The notes: a model not told the origin generated them from the letters alone. DNA of 64,000 nt from Paenibacillus chitinolyticus NBRC 15660 (GCF_000739915.1 NZ_BBJT01000016.1:25401-89400), one strand, 5' to 3'; positions 52,318 to 63,953 are shown, counted from the first letter of the stretch. Translations and numbers: made by a program.

Positions 52318-52953
52318 TTACTCCGCTGCCTTGGCGGTCTGCGGTTCCGAAATACGCACAAGCCGGCCTTCCAGCGTCACGCGGTCTTCCGCGATCCAGC
52401 CGATCGCAAGAGGAAGCAGCTCATGCTCCGCCGCATGCACGCGCTCCGTCAAGCTCTCGACCGTATCGTCCTCCCGGATTTCAAGAGCACGCTGGGCGAT
52501 AATCGGTCCCGAATCGAGCCCGCCGTCAACATAATGCACCGTAACGCCGGTCACTTTAACGCCGTATTCCAGCGCCTGGGCAATCCCTTTGATTCCCGGA
52601 AAAGCCGGAAGCAGAGACGGATGCACATTAATCATCCGGCCGTAAAACGGCTCCACCAGCACCGGCGTCAAGATACGCATGTAACCGGCGAGCACGATCA
52701 GATCAATTTCCTTCTCCCGCAGAAGCTGCAGGATTTCGGTCTCGTAAGCTTCCCGGCTGTCGTACGCTTTGGGAGAAAAAGCGAAAACAGGCACTTCCGC
52801 CTGTTTTGCCCGTTCCACCACTTTCGACTGCGGCCGGTCGCTGACGAGCAGCGCGAGCTCTGCTTCAAGTCTGCCGCCGCGCACGGCGTCCGCGACCGCT
52901 TGAAAATTCGACCCGCTTCCCGAGGCAAACACGGCGATCCGCAGTTGTCCCAT
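52318..52953 (-). CDS. purN: Phosphoribosylglycinamide formyltransferase
   Basis: A 211-aa 10-formyl-THF-dependent GAR transformylase. The start RIAVFASGSGSNFQAV, the catalytic region INVHPSLLPAFPGI, and HYVDGGLDSGPIIAQ (with the catalytic N, H and D) are intact. The gene begins one base after purM ends, so it is tightly coupled. The C-terminus is about 15 residues longer than in B. subtilis. Confidence 0.97.
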   Translation of the reverse strand: MGQLRIAVFASGSGSNFQAVADAVRGGRLEAELALLVSDRPQSKVVERAKQAEVPVFAFSPKAYDSREAYETEILQLLREKEIDLIVLAGYMRILTPVLVEPFYGRMINVHPSLLPAFPGIKGIAQALEYGVKVTGVTVHYVDGGLDSGPIIAQRALEIREDDTVESLTERVHAAEHELLPLAIGWIAEDRVTLEGRLVRISEPQTAKAAE

Positions 52954-52954
52954 T

Positions 52955-53995
52955 CTAGACCTCCGCGCCTTCGAACGTCACGATTTTGCCGCCTTCCGTC
53001 ACTTCCCCGATCCGGTATGCGTCATGACCGTACGATGCGGCAATCTCCAGCGCCTTCTCCGCATCTTCCTGAGCCACGATAATAACCATGCCGATTCCCA
53101 TGTTGAACGTACGGAACATATCATTGTTCGTGATGTTTCCTTCGCGCTGCATGAGAGAGAAGATCGGCAGAATCGGCCAAGAACCGTACTGAATGTTCAC
53201 GTTCACGCCTTCCGGCAGTGTACGCGGGATGTTTTCCAGGAAGCCTCCGCCCGTAATGTGCGCAGCGCCTTTGATGCCCACCTGCTCCAGAATGCCGAGA
53301 ACCGGCTTCACATACAGCTTCGTCGGCTCCAGCAGCACGTCGCCGAGGACTCCGCCAAGCTCGTCGATCGTGTCCGTCAGGTTGTGTCCCTTCTCTTCCA
53401 GAAGCAGTTTGCGCACCAGCGAGAAGCCGTTGCTGTGCACGCCGCTCGAAGCAAGACCGATCACGGCGTCGCCGGGGCGGACGGTGGAGCCGTCGATGAT
53501 TTTTTTCTTATCCACGATTCCTACGGTAAAACCGGCAATGTCATACTCCCCTTCGGTATACATCCCCGGCATTTCCGCCGTTTCTCCGCCGATCAGCGAA
53601 CAGCCGGACTCCGCGCAGCCGTCGGCAATTCCTTTTACAATCGCTTCGATCTTCTCGGGAATGACACGGTCGCAGGCCAGATAGTCCAGGAAAAAGAGCG
53701 GCTCCGCACCCTGCACCACGATATCGTTGACGCACATCGCCACCGCATCGATCCCGATCGTATCGTGCTTGTCCATCGCAAACGCGATTTTGAGCTTCGT
53801 TCCGACGCCGTCGGTGCCCGATACGAGTACCGGCTCTTCGTATTTGTCCTTGTTCAGGCTGAACAACGAGCCGAATCCGCCGAGTCCCGTCAGCACTTCC
53901 GGACGGAATGTTCTCTGCACATGTTTCTTCATCCGTTCAACGGCTTCGTTACCGGCCGCGATGTCGACGCCCGCTTTTTTATATGCCTCCGACAC
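52955..53995 (-). CDS. purM: Phosphoribosylformylglycinamidine cyclo-ligase
   Basis: A 346-aa AIR synthetase starting with [18 protein letters not shown], as in B. subtilis. It has the [12 protein letters not shown] loop and [13 protein letters not shown] take the GTG at 53995, which follows AGGGAG at good spacing, over the GTG at 54004. Substrate FGAM comes from PurLQS. It follows purF across about 120 bases and abuts purN. Confidence 0.96.
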   Translation of the reverse strand: MSEAYKKAGVDIAAGNEAVERMKKHVQRTFRPEVLTGLGGFGSLFSLNKDKYEEPVLVSGTDGVGTKLKIAFAMDKHDTIGIDAVAMCVNDIVVQGAEPLFFLDYLACDRVIPEKIEAIVKGIADGCAESGCSLIGGETAEMPGMYTEGEYDIAGFTVGIVDKKKIIDGSTVRPGDAVIGLASSGVHSNGFSLVRKLLLEEKGHNLTDTIDELGGVLGDVLLEPTKLYVKPVLGILEQVGIKGAAHITGGGFLENIPRTLPEGVNVNIQYGSWPILPIFSLMQREGNITNNDMFRTFNMGIGMVIIVAQEDAEKALEIAASYGHDAYRIGEVTEGGKIVTFEGAEV

Positions 53996-54118
53996 TTGTC
54001 TCACTCCCTAATGGTTTGAAAAGCACACCGCTAAAACACGGTGATACCTTCCATGCTTGATTGTCTTTTGATTCGTACATGTTGAATCTATCGTTAAACG
54101 TATCGGCAGCACCGCGGT

Positions 54119-55600
54119 TTAACAGCCGCAGCCCACCGCATTTTCGCTATCGTTCACGTAAGTCACATAACGATTATCGAAACAGCCCGTGCAGAAGCCG
54201 CCGTTCTCCACGCCGTCCTTGCGGCCGATGGAGTCGATCAGCCCTTCTTGGGTGAGGAAGTACAGCGAGTCCGCATTGATCGCCTGGCGGATCTCTTCGA
54301 TCGTCTTCTGCGCCGCGATCAGGTCTTTGCGGCTCGGCGTATCGATTCCGTAGAAGCACGGGTTCTGGAACGGCGGCGAAGAGATGCGCACGTGCACTTC
54401 CGTCGCTCCCGCTTCCCGGAGCAGGTTCACGATGCGCAGCGAAGTCGTACCCCGGACAATCGAATCGTCGATCATGACGACGCGCTTGCCTTCCACAACC
54501 TTGCGCACGGCGCTCAGTTTCATCTTCACGCCCTGCTCCCGCAGCTCCTGGCTCGGCTGGATGAAAGTCCGGCCCGTGTAGCGGTTTTTGATCAGTCCAA
54601 GCTCGTAAGGAATCCCGGTCTGCTCGGCAAAACCGATGGCGGCCGACGTGCTGGAATCCGGCACGCCGGTCACCAGATCCGCGTCCACGAACGCTTCCGA
54701 CGCGAGGCGTTTGCCCATCCGCTTGCGGGCGGAGTGGACGTTAATCGCATCGATGTCGCTGTCGGGACGGGCGAAATAGATATATTCCATCGCGCATGTA
54801 GCGCGTGTCTGACTTTCCGTGAAACGGTCTTCCGTGAGCCCGTTGCGGTCCAGGACCAGCAGCTCGCCCGGCAGAAGATCACGCATGTATGTGCCGCCGA
54901 CGATGTCGAAGGCGCAGGACTCCGACGCGAACAGATACGCGTCGCCGAGCTTGCCCATCGCAAAAGGCCGCAGCCCGTTCGGGTCGAGCGCCGCGATCAG
55001 CTTGTCCTTCGTCAGGATGAGGAACGCGTAGGCGCCGATCACCTGCTGCAGGGCGTCTTTGACCGCGTCGACAATGTCATCGTGCTTGGAGCGCGCGATA
55101 AGGTGCGCGACCACTTCGGTGTCGCTCGTCGTCTGGAAGATCGAGCCCTGCTTTTCGAGCTGCTGGCGGATTTCGCCGGCGTTCACCAGGTTGCCGTTCG
55201 TCGCAACGGCGAGATCGCCTTCGCGGTATTTGAACACCAAAGGCTGAGCGTTCGCCAGTTTGCTCTCCCCTGCCGTCGAGTAACGCACGTGGGCGATGGC
55301 CGACGTGCCGACGAGTGTAGGCAGGTTCGACTGGTCGAACACTTCCTTAACAAGGCCCATGCCCCGGAAGTAGTGAAAATTATCGGCGTCCGCCGTACAA
55401 ATGCCGGCGCTCTCCTGTCCCCGGTGCTGCAGCGCGTGCAGCCCGTAATAGGACAAGGAAGCCGCGTCCGGATGTCCGAAGACACCGAACACGCCGCATT
55501 CCTCTTTTAGCTTGTCGAACAGACCGTCATGTCCGCCGTGACCTTCATTATAGTAAGAACCGGTCCACAGCCCCTTACCCGACGTTACTGCATCAGACAT
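54119..55600 (-). CDS. purF: Amidophosphoribosyltransferase
   Basis: The first committed enzyme of purine synthesis. Its 493 residues include a propeptide of about 34 residues before the catalytic Cys in ECGVFGVFG, the PRPP-binding [14 protein letters not shown], and GFCTGC near the C-terminus with the other Fe-S ligands, so it is the oxygen-sensitive Bacillus type. The propeptide is longer than the 11 residues of B. subtilis. Start ATG at 55600 behind GGAAGGA, overlapping the purL end by 16 bases; an upstream in-frame ATG at 55618 has a weak site. Confidence 0.95.
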   Translation of the reverse strand: MSDAVTSGKGLWTGSYYNEGHGGHDGLFDKLKEECGVFGVFGHPDAASLSYYGLHALQHRGQESAGICTADADNFHYFRGMGLVKEVFDQSNLPTLVGTSAIAHVRYSTAGESKLANAQPLVFKYREGDLAVATNGNLVNAGEIRQQLEKQGSIFQTTSDTEVVAHLIARSKHDDIVDAVKDALQQVIGAYAFLILTKDKLIAALDPNGLRPFAMGKLGDAYLFASESCAFDIVGGTYMRDLLPGELLVLDRNGLTEDRFTESQTRATCAMEYIYFARPDSDIDAINVHSARKRMGKRLASEAFVDADLVTGVPDSSTSAAIGFAEQTGIPYELGLIKNRYTGRTFIQPSQELREQGVKMKLSAVRKVVEGKRVVMIDDSIVRGTTSLRIVNLLREAGATEVHVRISSPPFQNPCFYGIDTPSRKDLIAAQKTIEEIRQAINADSLYFLTQEGLIDSIGRKDGVENGGFCTGCFDNRYVTYVNDSENAVGCGC

Positions 55601-57828
55601 GGTATCGCGTCCTTCCATACCTGCCGCAGCTCCGATATAGAGGCTTGAACGGCAGGTTTTCCGTTTATGTCGACCTTCACGTTCGTTCCGGTTACCGTTC
55701 CGATAACTTCCGCCTGTACGTTCTTCTCTTGGAGCAAGGCGATCAGCGCTTCGCGCTTCTCCGGACGGCAGCTGAGCAGGATGCGGGACTGGCTCTCGCT
55801 GAAGAGCGCATGATCCGCGCGCAGCTCCGTGCGGAAGTCCACGTCGGCGCCAAGTCCGCCGGAGATGCTGCTTTCCGCTACGGCAGCCGCCAGGCCGCCT
55901 TCGGAGAGGTCATGCGCCGAAGCGACCAGACCTTCGCGGATCGCGGTCAGTACGCCTGCGTGCAGGCGTTTCTCGGTCTCCAGGTCCAACTGCGGCGGAC
56001 GGCCTTCGACCACGCCGTGCACGACCTTCTGGAACTCGCTTCCGCCGAGCTCGGCTTTCGTTTCGCCCAGCAGAACGATAACGTCGCCTTCGTTCTTGAA
56101 GCCTTGGGTCGTAATATGATCCGTGTCCTGGATCAGACCGACCATACCGACAACCGGCGTCGGGTAAATCGCGCCCTTCGCGTTCTCGTTATACAGCGAC
56201 ACGTTTCCGCCGATAACCGGCGTGCTCAGCTCGCGGCAGGCTTCCGCCATGCCGTCGACCGCTTTTTCAAGCTGCCAGAAAATTTCCGGCTTCTCCGGGC
56301 TTCCGAAGTTCAGGTTGTCCGTCACGGCCAGAGGCTCTCCGCCCGAGCAGACAATGTTGCGAGCCGCTTCGCTGACCGCGATACGTCCGCCTACTTCCGG
56401 ATCGAGATACACGTAACGGCTGTTGCAGTCCGTTGTCATGGCAAGCGCTTTGCGGGTGCCGCGGATCGTGACAACCGCCGCATCCGAGCCCGGCTGTACG
56501 GCCGTGCTTGTGCGTACCATGTAATCGTATTGGTTATAGACCCACTCTTTGCTCGCCACAGTAGGAGAGCCCAGGATGCTTTTCAGCGCCCCGTTCAGAT
56601 CGGTCACTTCATTGTAACGGGTTGTATCCGTGTTAGCCTGCTCGTTGTAGTAAGCGGGAACAGCGGACGGCTTGTTGTAAACCGGGCACTCGTCGACAAG
56701 TGCCGTTACCGGCATATCGCCCACGATTTGACCTTGATGGAAAAGCTTCAGACGGCCGTCGTCGGTCACTTTGCCGACTTTGGCGCAAATGACGCCCCAG
56801 CGCTCGAAAATTTCGAGAGCCTGCGCTTCATCCTTCGGATCGATAACGAACAGCATACGCTCCTGGGATTCCGACAGCATCATTTCGTAAGGCGTCATGC
56901 CTTCCTCGCGCTGCGGCACTTCGTCCAGATACAGCTCCAGACCGTTGCCCGCCTTGCTCGCCATTTCCGCACTGGAGCAAGTAAGACCTGCGGCGCCCAT
57001 GTCTTGAATGCCGAGCACGATGCCCGTGTCGATCAGTTCCAGACAGGACTCCATCACGAGCTTCTCCATGAACGGATCGCCCACCTGTACGGCAGGACGT
57101 TTCGCTTCGGATTCGCTCGTCAGCTCTTCGGACGCGAAAGTCGCGCCGTGAATACCGTCGCGGCCTGTTGCCGGGCCGACGTAATAAACCGGGTTGCCCA
57201 CGCCTTTGGCTACGCCGCGCTGGATTTTGTCATGGTCGATCAGACCGACGCACATGGCGTTGACGAGCGGGTTGCCTTCATAGCTTTCGTCAAAGGTAAC
57301 TTCGCCGCCCACCGTCGGGATTCCGATACAGTTGCCGTAGCCGGCAATACCGGAAACAACGTGCTCGAACAAATATTTAACGCGGTCGTTCTGGAGACGT
57401 CCGAAACGCAAGGAGTTCAGAAGCGCCACCGGCCGTGCACCCATCGAGAAAATATCACGGATAATGCCGCCGACTCCCGTTGCCGCGCCCTGGTACGGCT
57501 CTATCGCAGACGGATGGTTATGACTTTCGATTTTGAACACGACAGCCTGGTTGTCGCCGATATCCACGATACCCGCGCCCTCGCCGGGACCCATCAATAC
57601 GCGTTCGCCGGTCGTAGGAAAACGGCGGAGAAGCGGCTTGGAATTTTTGTAGGAGCAGTGCTCCGACCACATTACACTGAAGACGCCGATTTCCACGTAG
57701 TTCGGCTTGCGTCCGAGAAATCCGCAGATTTGATCGTATTCCGCATCGGTTACGCCCATCTGCTTATAGATTTTCTGCTCGGCGATCTGCTCCGCGTTCG
57801 GTTCCTTAGCGGCTAACTGCTGTGCCAT
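55585..57828 (-). CDS. purL: Phosphoribosylformylglycinamidine synthase subunit II
   Basis: The 747-aa small-type synthetase subunit, with [16 protein letters not shown], the [24 protein letters not shown]-site region and the duplicated AIRS-like domains. It works with PurS and PurQ, which carry the accessory and glutaminase roles. The start overlaps purQ by 23 bases and the end overlaps purF by 16, so translation is tightly coupled. Confidence 0.97.
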   Translation of the reverse strand: MAQQLAAKEPNAEQIAEQKIYKQMGVTDAEYDQICGFLGRKPNYVEIGVFSVMWSEHCSYKNSKPLLRRFPTTGERVLMGPGEGAGIVDIGDNQAVVFKIESHNHPSAIEPYQGAATGVGGIIRDIFSMGARPVALLNSLRFGRLQNDRVKYLFEHVVSGIAGYGNCIGIPTVGGEVTFDESYEGNPLVNAMCVGLIDHDKIQRGVAKGVGNPVYYVGPATGRDGIHGATFASEELTSESEAKRPAVQVGDPFMEKLVMESCLELIDTGIVLGIQDMGAAGLTCSSAEMASKAGNGLELYLDEVPQREEGMTPYEMMLSESQERMLFVIDPKDEAQALEIFERWGVICAKVGKVTDDGRLKLFHQGQIVGDMPVTALVDECPVYNKPSAVPAYYNEQANTDTTRYNEVTDLNGALKSILGSPTVASKEWVYNQYDYMVRTSTAVQPGSDAAVVTIRGTRKALAMTTDCNSRYVYLDPEVGGRIAVSEAARNIVCSGGEPLAVTDNLNFGSPEKPEIFWQLEKAVDGMAEACRELSTPVIGGNVSLYNENAKGAIYPTPVVGMVGLIQDTDHITTQGFKNEGDVIVLLGETKAELGGSEFQKVVHGVVEGRPPQLDLETEKRLHAGVLTAIREGLVASAHDLSEGGLAAAVAESSISGGLGADVDFRTELRADHALFSESQSRILLSCRPEKREALIALLQEKNVQAEVIGTVTGTNVKVDINGKPAVQASISELRQVWKDAIPCLMQ

Positions 57829-58501
57829 GTTGTTCCCTCCAAGCGTTTAAAATCGACGTAAACATCCGTTTGCCATCAACCGAACCGAGAAGCTCGTCCA
57901 CGGCCCGTTCCGGATGGGGCATCATGCCCACGATGTTGCCTTCTTTGCTGCAAATTCCCGCGATATCGTCAACCGAACCGTTCGGGTTCGTGTCCGTTTC
58001 ATAACGGAAAACAATCTGATTGTTCTGCTGAAGCTCGCGCAGCGTCTCTTCGTCGCAGTAGTAATTGCCTTCCCCGTGCGCGATCGGGATGTTGATCACT
58101 TCGCCTTCCGCATAATCGGAAGTGAACGGAGTCGCGTTATTCACCACTTTAAGCAAAGTGGAATGACAACGGAATTTAAGCGAGCGGTTGCGCAGCAGCG
58201 CGCCGGGCAGCAGGCCCGCTTCCGTCAGGACTTGAAAACCGTTGCAAATGCCAAGAATATATTTGCCCTGCTCCGCCGCTTTCACCAGAGCCTGAGTTAC
58301 CGAAGCAAAACGGGCAATCGCGCCGCAGCGCAGATAGTCGCCGTAAGAAAAGCCGCCCGGTACGAGAATGCAGTCGTATTCGGACAAGTCCGTGGCCGTA
58401 TGCCACACGTAATCGACGGGTTCGCCTACCGTGTCCTCGACCGCCTTGTAGCAATCGATGTCACAGTTCGAACCGGGATATACCAGTACCGCAAATTTCA
58501 T
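57806..58501 (-). CDS. purQ: Phosphoribosylformylglycinamidine synthase subunit I (glutaminase)
   Basis: A 231-aa class I glutamine amidotransferase. The nucleophile is in [15 protein letters not shown], and the catalytic His is in [10 protein letters not shown], followed by an E. It delivers ammonia to PurL. It follows purS by 20 bases, with GAGGACATTCC before the ATG, and overlaps purL. Confidence 0.97.
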   Translation of the reverse strand: MKFAVLVYPGSNCDIDCYKAVEDTVGEPVDYVWHTATDLSEYDCILVPGGFSYGDYLRCGAIARFASVTQALVKAAEQGKYILGICNGFQVLTEAGLLPGALLRNRSLKFRCHSTLLKVVNNATPFTSDYAEGEVINIPIAHGEGNYYCDEETLRELQQNNQIVFRYETDTNPNGSVDDIAGICSKEGNIVGMMPHPERAVDELLGSVDGKRMFTSILNAWREQHGTAVSR

Positions 58502-58521
58502 GGGAATGTCCTCCTGATCCG

Positions 58522-58761
58522 TTAGTTCAGCTCGAAGCGGTAGTCTTCAATGACCGTATTCGCCAGCAGTTTCTCGCACATTGCTTTCAAACGCTCTTCC
58601 GCTTCCGCGCGGTCCGTCGTATCCAGTTCCAGCTCCAAATACTTGCCGACGCGTACTTTGCCGACTTCTTCAAATCCCATCGAGTGCAGTGCGCCTTGAA
58701 CGGCATTTCCCTGCGGATCCAATACACTTTGCTTAATCGTCACATAGACGGTTGCTTTCAT
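58522..58761 (-). CDS. purS: Phosphoribosylformylglycinamidine synthase subunit PurS
   Basis: A 79-aa subunit: [20 protein letters not shown] and a [18 protein letters not shown] core are diagnostic. It dimerises and bridges PurL and PurQ. I use the ATG at 58761 behind GGGAGGAC; the longer frame to 58806 is leader. A 346-base gap separates it from purC upstream. Confidence 0.96.
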   Translation of the reverse strand: MKATVYVTIKQSVLDPQGNAVQGALHSMGFEEVGKVRVGKYLELELDTTDRAEAEERLKAMCEKLLANTVIEDYRFELN

Positions 58762-59107
58762 TACGGTTTGTCCTCCCTTGGTATCACGATCGCCGTGTGC
58801 TTCCATGCGGCTGTCTGACCGTTCTTGGCATCTTGTTTTTTCAATCTTCTGACTCTTTACCCTTGGAAAAGTTAATCTCCTGAAAAATTAGACCGTTTTA
58901 TTCTTATAATCGCTGTGCTGTAAAGGCGGTTAACCGTCTGTTCCGTCTATCTTTCATGACAAGGATAGTTAACGAACCGATACATTTACACCCAACCCGC
59001 CCTGTCGGCTAGGCGGCGCATGCACATCTCTCCCGGATAACGGACCGTGCTCCGAAAGCTTGGACCGGGCTCTGCCTTACGCGGCCAAACCCGGTGCAGC
59101 TTCTCTC
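58762..59107. other. Long gap inside the purine operon (purC-purS)
   Basis: No supported frame. GC-rich inverted segments (CCGGGTTTGGCC..., GGCGCATGCGCC) allow several hairpins, and an AT-rich stretch near 58840-58920 could hold an internal promoter. Elsewhere in the operon the spacing is much shorter. Confidence 0.4.
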
Positions 59108-60001
59108 TTACTCGGTTTCTTCCGTTAAACGCTGTAGAATCTCGCGGTATCTGCGGGAAGTTTCCTCCACCACGGAATCCGGAAGCGGGTCCGGTGCGCT
59201 GTTCTTATCCCAGCCGGAGTTCGCCAGATACGTGCGGACAGGTTCTTTGTCCATCGAATCGATTTCCGTATCCAGCTCGTACTTATCCTTGGCCCAGTAG
59301 CGCGAAGAATCCGGCGTGAAAATTTCGTCGATCAGAATCAGCTCGTTGCCGATAAATCCGAATTCGAACTTTGTATCCGCCAAAATGATTCCGCGGTGCT
59401 CGCAATACGTATGAGCGAGGGTATAAAGCATGACGCTCTTGGTCATCAACTGCTCCGTTACCTTCTCGCCGACCAGCTCGCACATTTGATCGTAGGTGAT
59501 GTCCTCGTCGTGACCGACATCGTTCTTCGCGGCCGGAGTGAAGATCGGGTGCTCCAGCACCTGGTTCTTGCGCAGCCCCTCCGGAAGCCTGATGCCGTTG
59601 ATCATACCGGTTTCCTGGTACTGGCGCCAGCCTCCGCCCGTAATATAGCCGCGTACGACGCATTCAACCGGAATGCGGGTCGCTTTTTTGGTGACCATTA
59701 CACGGTCTTTCAAAAGCGCCGGCTCCGTTACAAGATCCCCCAGGAGCTCGACGTCGCAGTGCACCACGTGATTTTCCATAAAAGGCGTCGTCAGCTCAAA
59801 CCAGAACTTGCTCAGCGTGTTGAGCACGTTGCCCTTATCCGGCACAGCCGGGTCCAGCACATAGTCGAAAGCGGAGATGCGGTCCGTGACGACGATCAGG
59901 AAATGCTCGCCCAAGTCGTACAATTCACGGACTTTGCCTTTGTATACCAAAGGGGCTTTAATGAGATGTTCGGCGGTCGACAATGCGACGGATGCGCCCA
60001 T
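59108..60001 (-). CDS. purC: Phosphoribosylaminoimidazole-succinocarboxamide synthase
   Basis: A 297-aa SAICAR synthetase with YKGKVRELYDLGEHFLIVVTDRISAFDYVL at the start, CVVRGYITGGGWRQYQETG and the DTKFEFGF motif. It is longer than the 241-aa B. subtilis PurC and resembles the long (about 300 aa) form found in yeast and some Firmicutes. It lies 30 bases after purB. Intact. Confidence 0.95.
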   Translation of the reverse strand: MGASVALSTAEHLIKAPLVYKGKVRELYDLGEHFLIVVTDRISAFDYVLDPAVPDKGNVLNTLSKFWFELTTPFMENHVVHCDVELLGDLVTEPALLKDRVMVTKKATRIPVECVVRGYITGGGWRQYQETGMINGIRLPEGLRKNQVLEHPIFTPAAKNDVGHDEDITYDQMCELVGEKVTEQLMTKSVMLYTLAHTYCEHRGIILADTKFEFGFIGNELILIDEIFTPDSSRYWAKDKYELDTEIDSMDKEPVRTYLANSGWDKNSAPDPLPDSVVEETSRRYREILQRLTEETE

Positions 60002-60031
60002 GTTTGCGTCCTCCCAAGCAGTAGTTCTGAA

Positions 60032-61327
60032 TTATTTTAAGCCCAGACGGTCAAAAATCGTATCCACATGCTTCAGGTGCCAGCTTGGGTTGAAGCAGTC
60101 TTCGATTTCCTCCGCACTCAACAGCTCGGTGATGGCAGCGGTGTTTTCCACGATTTCGCGGAACGAACGCTGCTCTTCCCAGGCCTGCATGGCGCGAGGC
60201 TGTACCGTATCGTAGGCCTGCTCGCGGCTGAAACCCTTGTCGATCAGCTTCGTCATAACACGGCCGGAGAAAGGTACGCCGTACGTGCTCTGCATGTTGC
60301 GCTTCATATTTTCAGGGAACACCGTCAAGTTCTTTACGATGTTGCCGAAACGATTGAGCATATAGTTGAGCAGGATCGTCGCATCCGGCAAAATAATGCG
60401 CTCGACGGAGGAGTGCGAAATATCGCGCTCGTGCCACAGCGTGACGTTCTCATAAGCGGAAACCATGTGACCGCGGATGACGCGGGACAAACCGGAAATA
60501 TTCTCCGATCCGATCGGATTCCGTTTGTGAGGCATTGCCGACGAACCTTTTTGTCCTTTGGCAAAAGCTTCTTCCACTTCGCGGAACTCACTCTTCTGAA
60601 GAGCGCGTACCTCTGTCGCGAACTTGTCCAAAGACGTGGCGATCAGGGCGAGAGTGGCCATATATTCCGCATGACGGTCGCGCTGAAGGGTCTGTGTCGA
60701 AATCGGAGCCGGGTTCGTACCCAAACGCTCACACACGTAGCGCTCCACGAAAGGATCGATGTTCGCGTAAGTGCCCACAGCGCCGGAAATCTTACCGTAC
60801 TGCACACCGTCCGCCGCAAAACGGAAACGCTCCAGGTTCCGTTTCATTTCTTCATACCACAGGGCCATTTTCAGACCGAAGGTAGTCGGCTCGGCATGAA
60901 CGCCGTGCGTGCGTCCCATCATAGCGGTATGTTTGTGCTCGATCGCTTTGTTTTTAAGAATTCCGATGAAGTTGAGAAGATCTTTTTCAAGAATTTCGTT
61001 CGCCTGCTTCAAAAGATAGCCCAGAGCCGTATCCACAACGTCCGTGGAAGTCAGGCCATAGTGCACCCATTTGCGCTCGGGACCAAGCTTCTCGGATACC
61101 GCGCGCGTGAAGGCAATCACGTCATGACGGGTTTCCTGCTCGATTTCATAAATGCGGTCCATATCAAAATCCGCTTTGGCGCGCAGTTCTTTCACGTCTT
61201 CCTTAGGAATGACGCCAAGCTCTGACCAAGCCTCGCAGGAGAGAATTTCAACTTCAAGCCATGCCTTGAATTTGTTTTCTTCCGTCCAAATGTTGACCAT
61301 TTCTGGCCGGCTGTATCTTTCGATCAT
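60032..61327 (-). CDS. purB: Adenylosuccinate lyase
   Basis: A 431-aa fumarase-superfamily enzyme acting twice in purine synthesis. It starts [14 protein letters not shown] and has the signature [16 protein letters not shown], plus TSTDVVDTA and [11 protein letters not shown] with active-site His residues. The ATG at 61327 follows GGAGGGT; the frame upstream to 61405 has no ribosome site. A 162-base gap separates it from purK. Confidence 0.97.
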   Translation of the reverse strand: MIERYSRPEMVNIWTEENKFKAWLEVEILSCEAWSELGVIPKEDVKELRAKADFDMDRIYEIEQETRHDVIAFTRAVSEKLGPERKWVHYGLTSTDVVDTALGYLLKQANEILEKDLLNFIGILKNKAIEHKHTAMMGRTHGVHAEPTTFGLKMALWYEEMKRNLERFRFAADGVQYGKISGAVGTYANIDPFVERYVCERLGTNPAPISTQTLQRDRHAEYMATLALIATSLDKFATEVRALQKSEFREVEEAFAKGQKGSSAMPHKRNPIGSENISGLSRVIRGHMVSAYENVTLWHERDISHSSVERIILPDATILLNYMLNRFGNIVKNLTVFPENMKRNMQSTYGVPFSGRVMTKLIDKGFSREQAYDTVQPRAMQAWEEQRSFREIVENTAAITELLSAEEIEDCFNPSWHLKHVDTIFDRLGLK

Positions 61328-61489
61328 CGTTAACCCTCCATCTGTGTTTCGATTGAGTTGGAACCCTTTTATGTGCCTCGAACTTCTGTTGTTGCTCATG
61401 TTCAATGGACCGGCTCATCCGTGATTGTACTGCATCTCCGCTGGAATTGCCCGCATCTTGTCGCCTTACCGGTCTCAAAACTCTTTGAC

Positions 61490-62806
61490 CTAACTTATAG
61501 AATCCCAGATACCGGTACGTTCCATCCATTCGGCGGCTTTCGCCGTATCGCTCGTTAGAAGGTTAATGTGCCCCATCTTGCGCTTCGTCTTCGCTTCGTC
61601 TTTTCCATACAAATGAAGCTTGGGCGTTACCCCCGAATCGGAGGCCTCGCTTTCCTCGGAACAGAACCATTTCAGCAGAGGTTCCATATGCTCTCCGAGC
61701 ACATTCACCATCACTACCGGTGTCAGCAGTTCCGTAGGACCGAGAGGCAGATTGCAGACAGCCCGTACGTGCTGCTCAAACTGCGAAGTCAGGCAGGCTT
61801 CCATAGTATAATGCCCCGAGTTATGCGGCCTTGGTGCGAGCTCATTCACGAACAGCTCCCCGTCCTTTGTCAAAAACATCTCTACGGCGATCAACCCGAC
61901 CGCTTTCATCGACTCCGCGATGCGAATCGCCAGACGTTCGGCCTCTTCTTGAACGGAGGCGCTGATCCGGGCCGGCACGATCGACATATGCAAAATATTC
62001 TCGACATGAATATTTTCCGCTGCCGGAAAAGCTTTCACCTCTCCGCGGGGACTCCGCGCCGCGATTACCGAGATCTCCTTCTCGAACCGGATAAACTGTT
62101 CGAGCACCAGATCCGTTCCGGCCCGGCTAAGTTCGGCAAAAGCGTCGGGAATCTCATCCGCCGAGCGGATGACCCACTGGCCTTTGCCGTCGTATCCGCC
62201 GGTTGCGGTCTTCAGCACGCAGGGGGTTCCGAATTTGCCGACAGCCGCGCGAAGATCCTCTTCGCTTGTAATCTCGGCATATGGGGCCACCCTCACGCCG
62301 GCTGCCTCGATCGCACGCTTCTCGCGAAGCCTGTGCTGCGTCGTGTACAGGAGGGCGCTGCCCTGCGGGACGTGGGCTTCCTGCGTCAGCAACTTCGTCA
62401 CGGCGGCGTCGACGTTCTCAAATTCGTACGTGATTACGTCGGACACTCTCGCAAGCTCGCGCGCCGCGTCCACGTCTCCGTACGAAGCCTGGATCTGCCG
62501 GTCGGCCACTTGTCCGCACGGCGAATCTGCACCCGGTTCAAGTGTAACGAACCGGTAGCCCATGTTTCGGCCCGCAAGCGCCAGCATGCGGCCGAGCTGG
62601 CCTCCGCCCAGAACACCGATGGTGCTTCCGGGCGGGATGACTTTGTGCTGCTCCGGTGTCGCATGCGCGGCGGCCTTCTCCATGGACATTGCCATAACCG
62701 CGGCATTGCTTTCCTGCTGAGGCTTAGTCTCTCGTGCTTGCGCAGAGCCTGATCCTACATTCAGCTTATCCTTTGCTGTTTCTTCTCCGCTGTTCTTCGC
62801 CGTCAT
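61490..62806 (-). CDS. purK: N5-carboxyaminoimidazole ribonucleotide synthase
   Basis: A 438-aa ATP-grasp enzyme. The core starts at about residue 60 with [17 protein letters not shown] and runs through [26 protein letters not shown]. The first 58 residues (A/E/K/S-rich, disordered) are an extension not present in the roughly 380-aa Bacillus enzyme. The ATG at 62806 overlaps the purE stop (ATGA), and a second possible start is internal, but the overlap favours the long form. Confidence 0.94.
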   Translation of the reverse strand: MTAKNSGEETAKDKLNVGSGSAQARETKPQQESNAAVMAMSMEKAAAHATPEQHKVIPPGSTIGVLGGGQLGRMLALAGRNMGYRFVTLEPGADSPCGQVADRQIQASYGDVDAARELARVSDVITYEFENVDAAVTKLLTQEAHVPQGSALLYTTQHRLREKRAIEAAGVRVAPYAEITSEEDLRAAVGKFGTPCVLKTATGGYDGKGQWVIRSADEIPDAFAELSRAGTDLVLEQFIRFEKEISVIAARSPRGEVKAFPAAENIHVENILHMSIVPARISASVQEEAERLAIRIAESMKAVGLIAVEMFLTKDGELFVNELAPRPHNSGHYTMEACLTSQFEQHVRAVCNLPLGPTELLTPVVMVNVLGEHMEPLLKWFCSEESEASDSGVTPKLHLYGKDEAKTKRKMGHINLLTSDTAKAAEWMERTGIWDSIS

Positions 62807-63288
62807 TCAAGCTCACTCGCTTCCAACACTTGTGCTTTGATGCGTTCGCGGCGCTCACGCACTTTATTTTGAAGCTCGGGCTCGAATGCTCCAAGAATTT
62901 GCGCCGCCAGCAGTCCGGCATTCGCAGCTCCTGCCTCTCCGATCGCTACGGTAGCCACGGGAATACCCGCCGGCATCTGTACGATCGAGAGAAGGGAATC
63001 CAGCCCGTTCAGCGCTCTGCTTTTAACGGGAACCCCGATAACGGGCAGCTCCGTCTTCGCTGCCACCATGCCCGGCAGGTGAGCGGCGCCTCCTGCTCCC
63101 GCGATAATGATCCGCAGTCCGCGTTCAGCAGCCTGCTCGGCATATTGGAACATCAAGTCCGGTGTACGGTGTGCCGACACGACTTTCTTCTCATAAGGGA
63201 TGCCGAATTCGTCCAGCACATCGCAAGCATGCTTCATCGTTTCCCAATCCGATTTACTTCCCATAATGACTCCAACTCGTGCTGACAT
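62803..63288 (-). CDS. purE: N5-carboxyaminoimidazole ribonucleotide mutase
   Basis: A 161-aa class I PurE. It has [24 protein letters not shown] (catalytic His) and [15 protein letters not shown]. First gene of the operon, 83 bases below the riboswitch terminator and coupled to purK by ATGA overlap. Converts N5-CAIR to CAIR. The start is ATG at 63288. Confidence 0.97.
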   Translation of the reverse strand: MSARVGVIMGSKSDWETMKHACDVLDEFGIPYEKKVVSAHRTPDLMFQYAEQAAERGLRIIIAGAGGAAHLPGMVAAKTELPVIGVPVKSRALNGLDSLLSIVQMPAGIPVATVAIGEAGAANAGLLAAQILGAFEPELQNKVRERRERIKAQVLEASELE

Positions 63289-63369
63289 CTCCGTAACCCG
63301 CCTTTACTATCATATTGGTAACCACTTTAAATAGAAAGTCCCAAGCCTCAGCTTTTCATCTCCCGACGC

Positions 63370-63403
63370 AAAAAAAGCCCAGAGATAGATTACTTCCTTC
63401 TAT
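63370..63403 (-). terminator. Expression-platform terminator of the purine riboswitch
   Basis: AGATAG / CTATCT with the TCTGGGC strand pairing further upstream, then TTTTTTT (63370-63376 on the complement). It lies between the aptamer and purE, so premature termination when guanine is high is expected. Confidence 0.7.
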
Positions 63404-63465
63404 CTGCCGGACTGCAAGAGACACAAACATAAGGAACCCCCCTTCTGGGATCCCCTCGCTTCGCT

Positions 63466-63533
63466 CTCGTAGTCCAAAACTTTACGGCTTTTGGGTAGAA
63501 ACTTTCGGGCCATATCCCCGATGATTATACGAG
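63466..63533 (-). ncRNA. Guanine-type purine riboswitch
   Basis: On the minus strand P1 is CTCGTA / TACGAG (63528-63533 with 63466-63471). The conserved core GATATGG, GTTTCTACC and GTAAA loops are all present, and P3 is CCAAAA/TTTTGG. The specificity position in GACTA is C (as in C74 of xpt), so it should bind guanine/hypoxanthine, not adenine. It lies between the promoter and purE. Confidence 0.93.
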
Positions 63534-63582
63534 ATTGTAAACATCTATATTCACGTGCTTTGTCAGGTATTGTCGCTCCTCT

Positions 63583-63611
63583 AGTGTACCAGTTACCTTT
63601 TTGACTGTCAA
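63583..63611 (-). promoter_or_regulatory. purE: Sigma-A promoter of the purine operon
   Basis: TTGACA (63606-63611) and TACACT (63583-63588) with a 17-base spacer on the minus strand. Transcription would start near 63576, 43 bases before the riboswitch. Confidence 0.85.
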
Positions 63612-63614
63612 ACG

Positions 63615-63659
63615 AAATACGAACATTCAATTCGTAAAAAAGAAGTAAAGTTCGCTTTC
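63615..63659. promoter_or_regulatory. PurBox pair (PurR operator)
   Basis: AAATACGAACATT (63615-63627) and, inverted, AAAGTTCGCTTT (63647-63658). About 17 bases lie between the boxes, as in B. subtilis PurR sites, directly upstream of the -35. Binding is inferred from the match. Confidence 0.8.
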
Positions 63660-63953
63660 TGTTCTTAAATGCCTTCCGAAAGGCTGTTCAAAACCGTTTT
63701 CCTTAAACAGTTTAGTGAAAAAGCATGCTTGTTTATCCTTAAATTCACAGGATACTGCTCTTTAATATACGCTTTTTTTATAAGACCTTGATCTTGCGAA
63801 AACAATTTCTTATTTCATTCGACTTCATTCAACAAATGGCTTAAACTCTCTGTTTACAAGAACGTCCGTTTTAACTAAAGCTCATCACGCATTCATTAGG
63901 TAGAGATCTTAGTAAGAAAAGGGACCTTTAATTAGTAAAAAGTCGGGTACAAC
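63660..63953. other. AT-rich intergenic region
   Basis: No gene or clear motif seen between the PurBox pair and the terminator near the window end. Confidence 0.4.

Noticed and set aside
55645..57816. 723-aa plus-strand frame
   Set aside because: Antisense shadow of purL.
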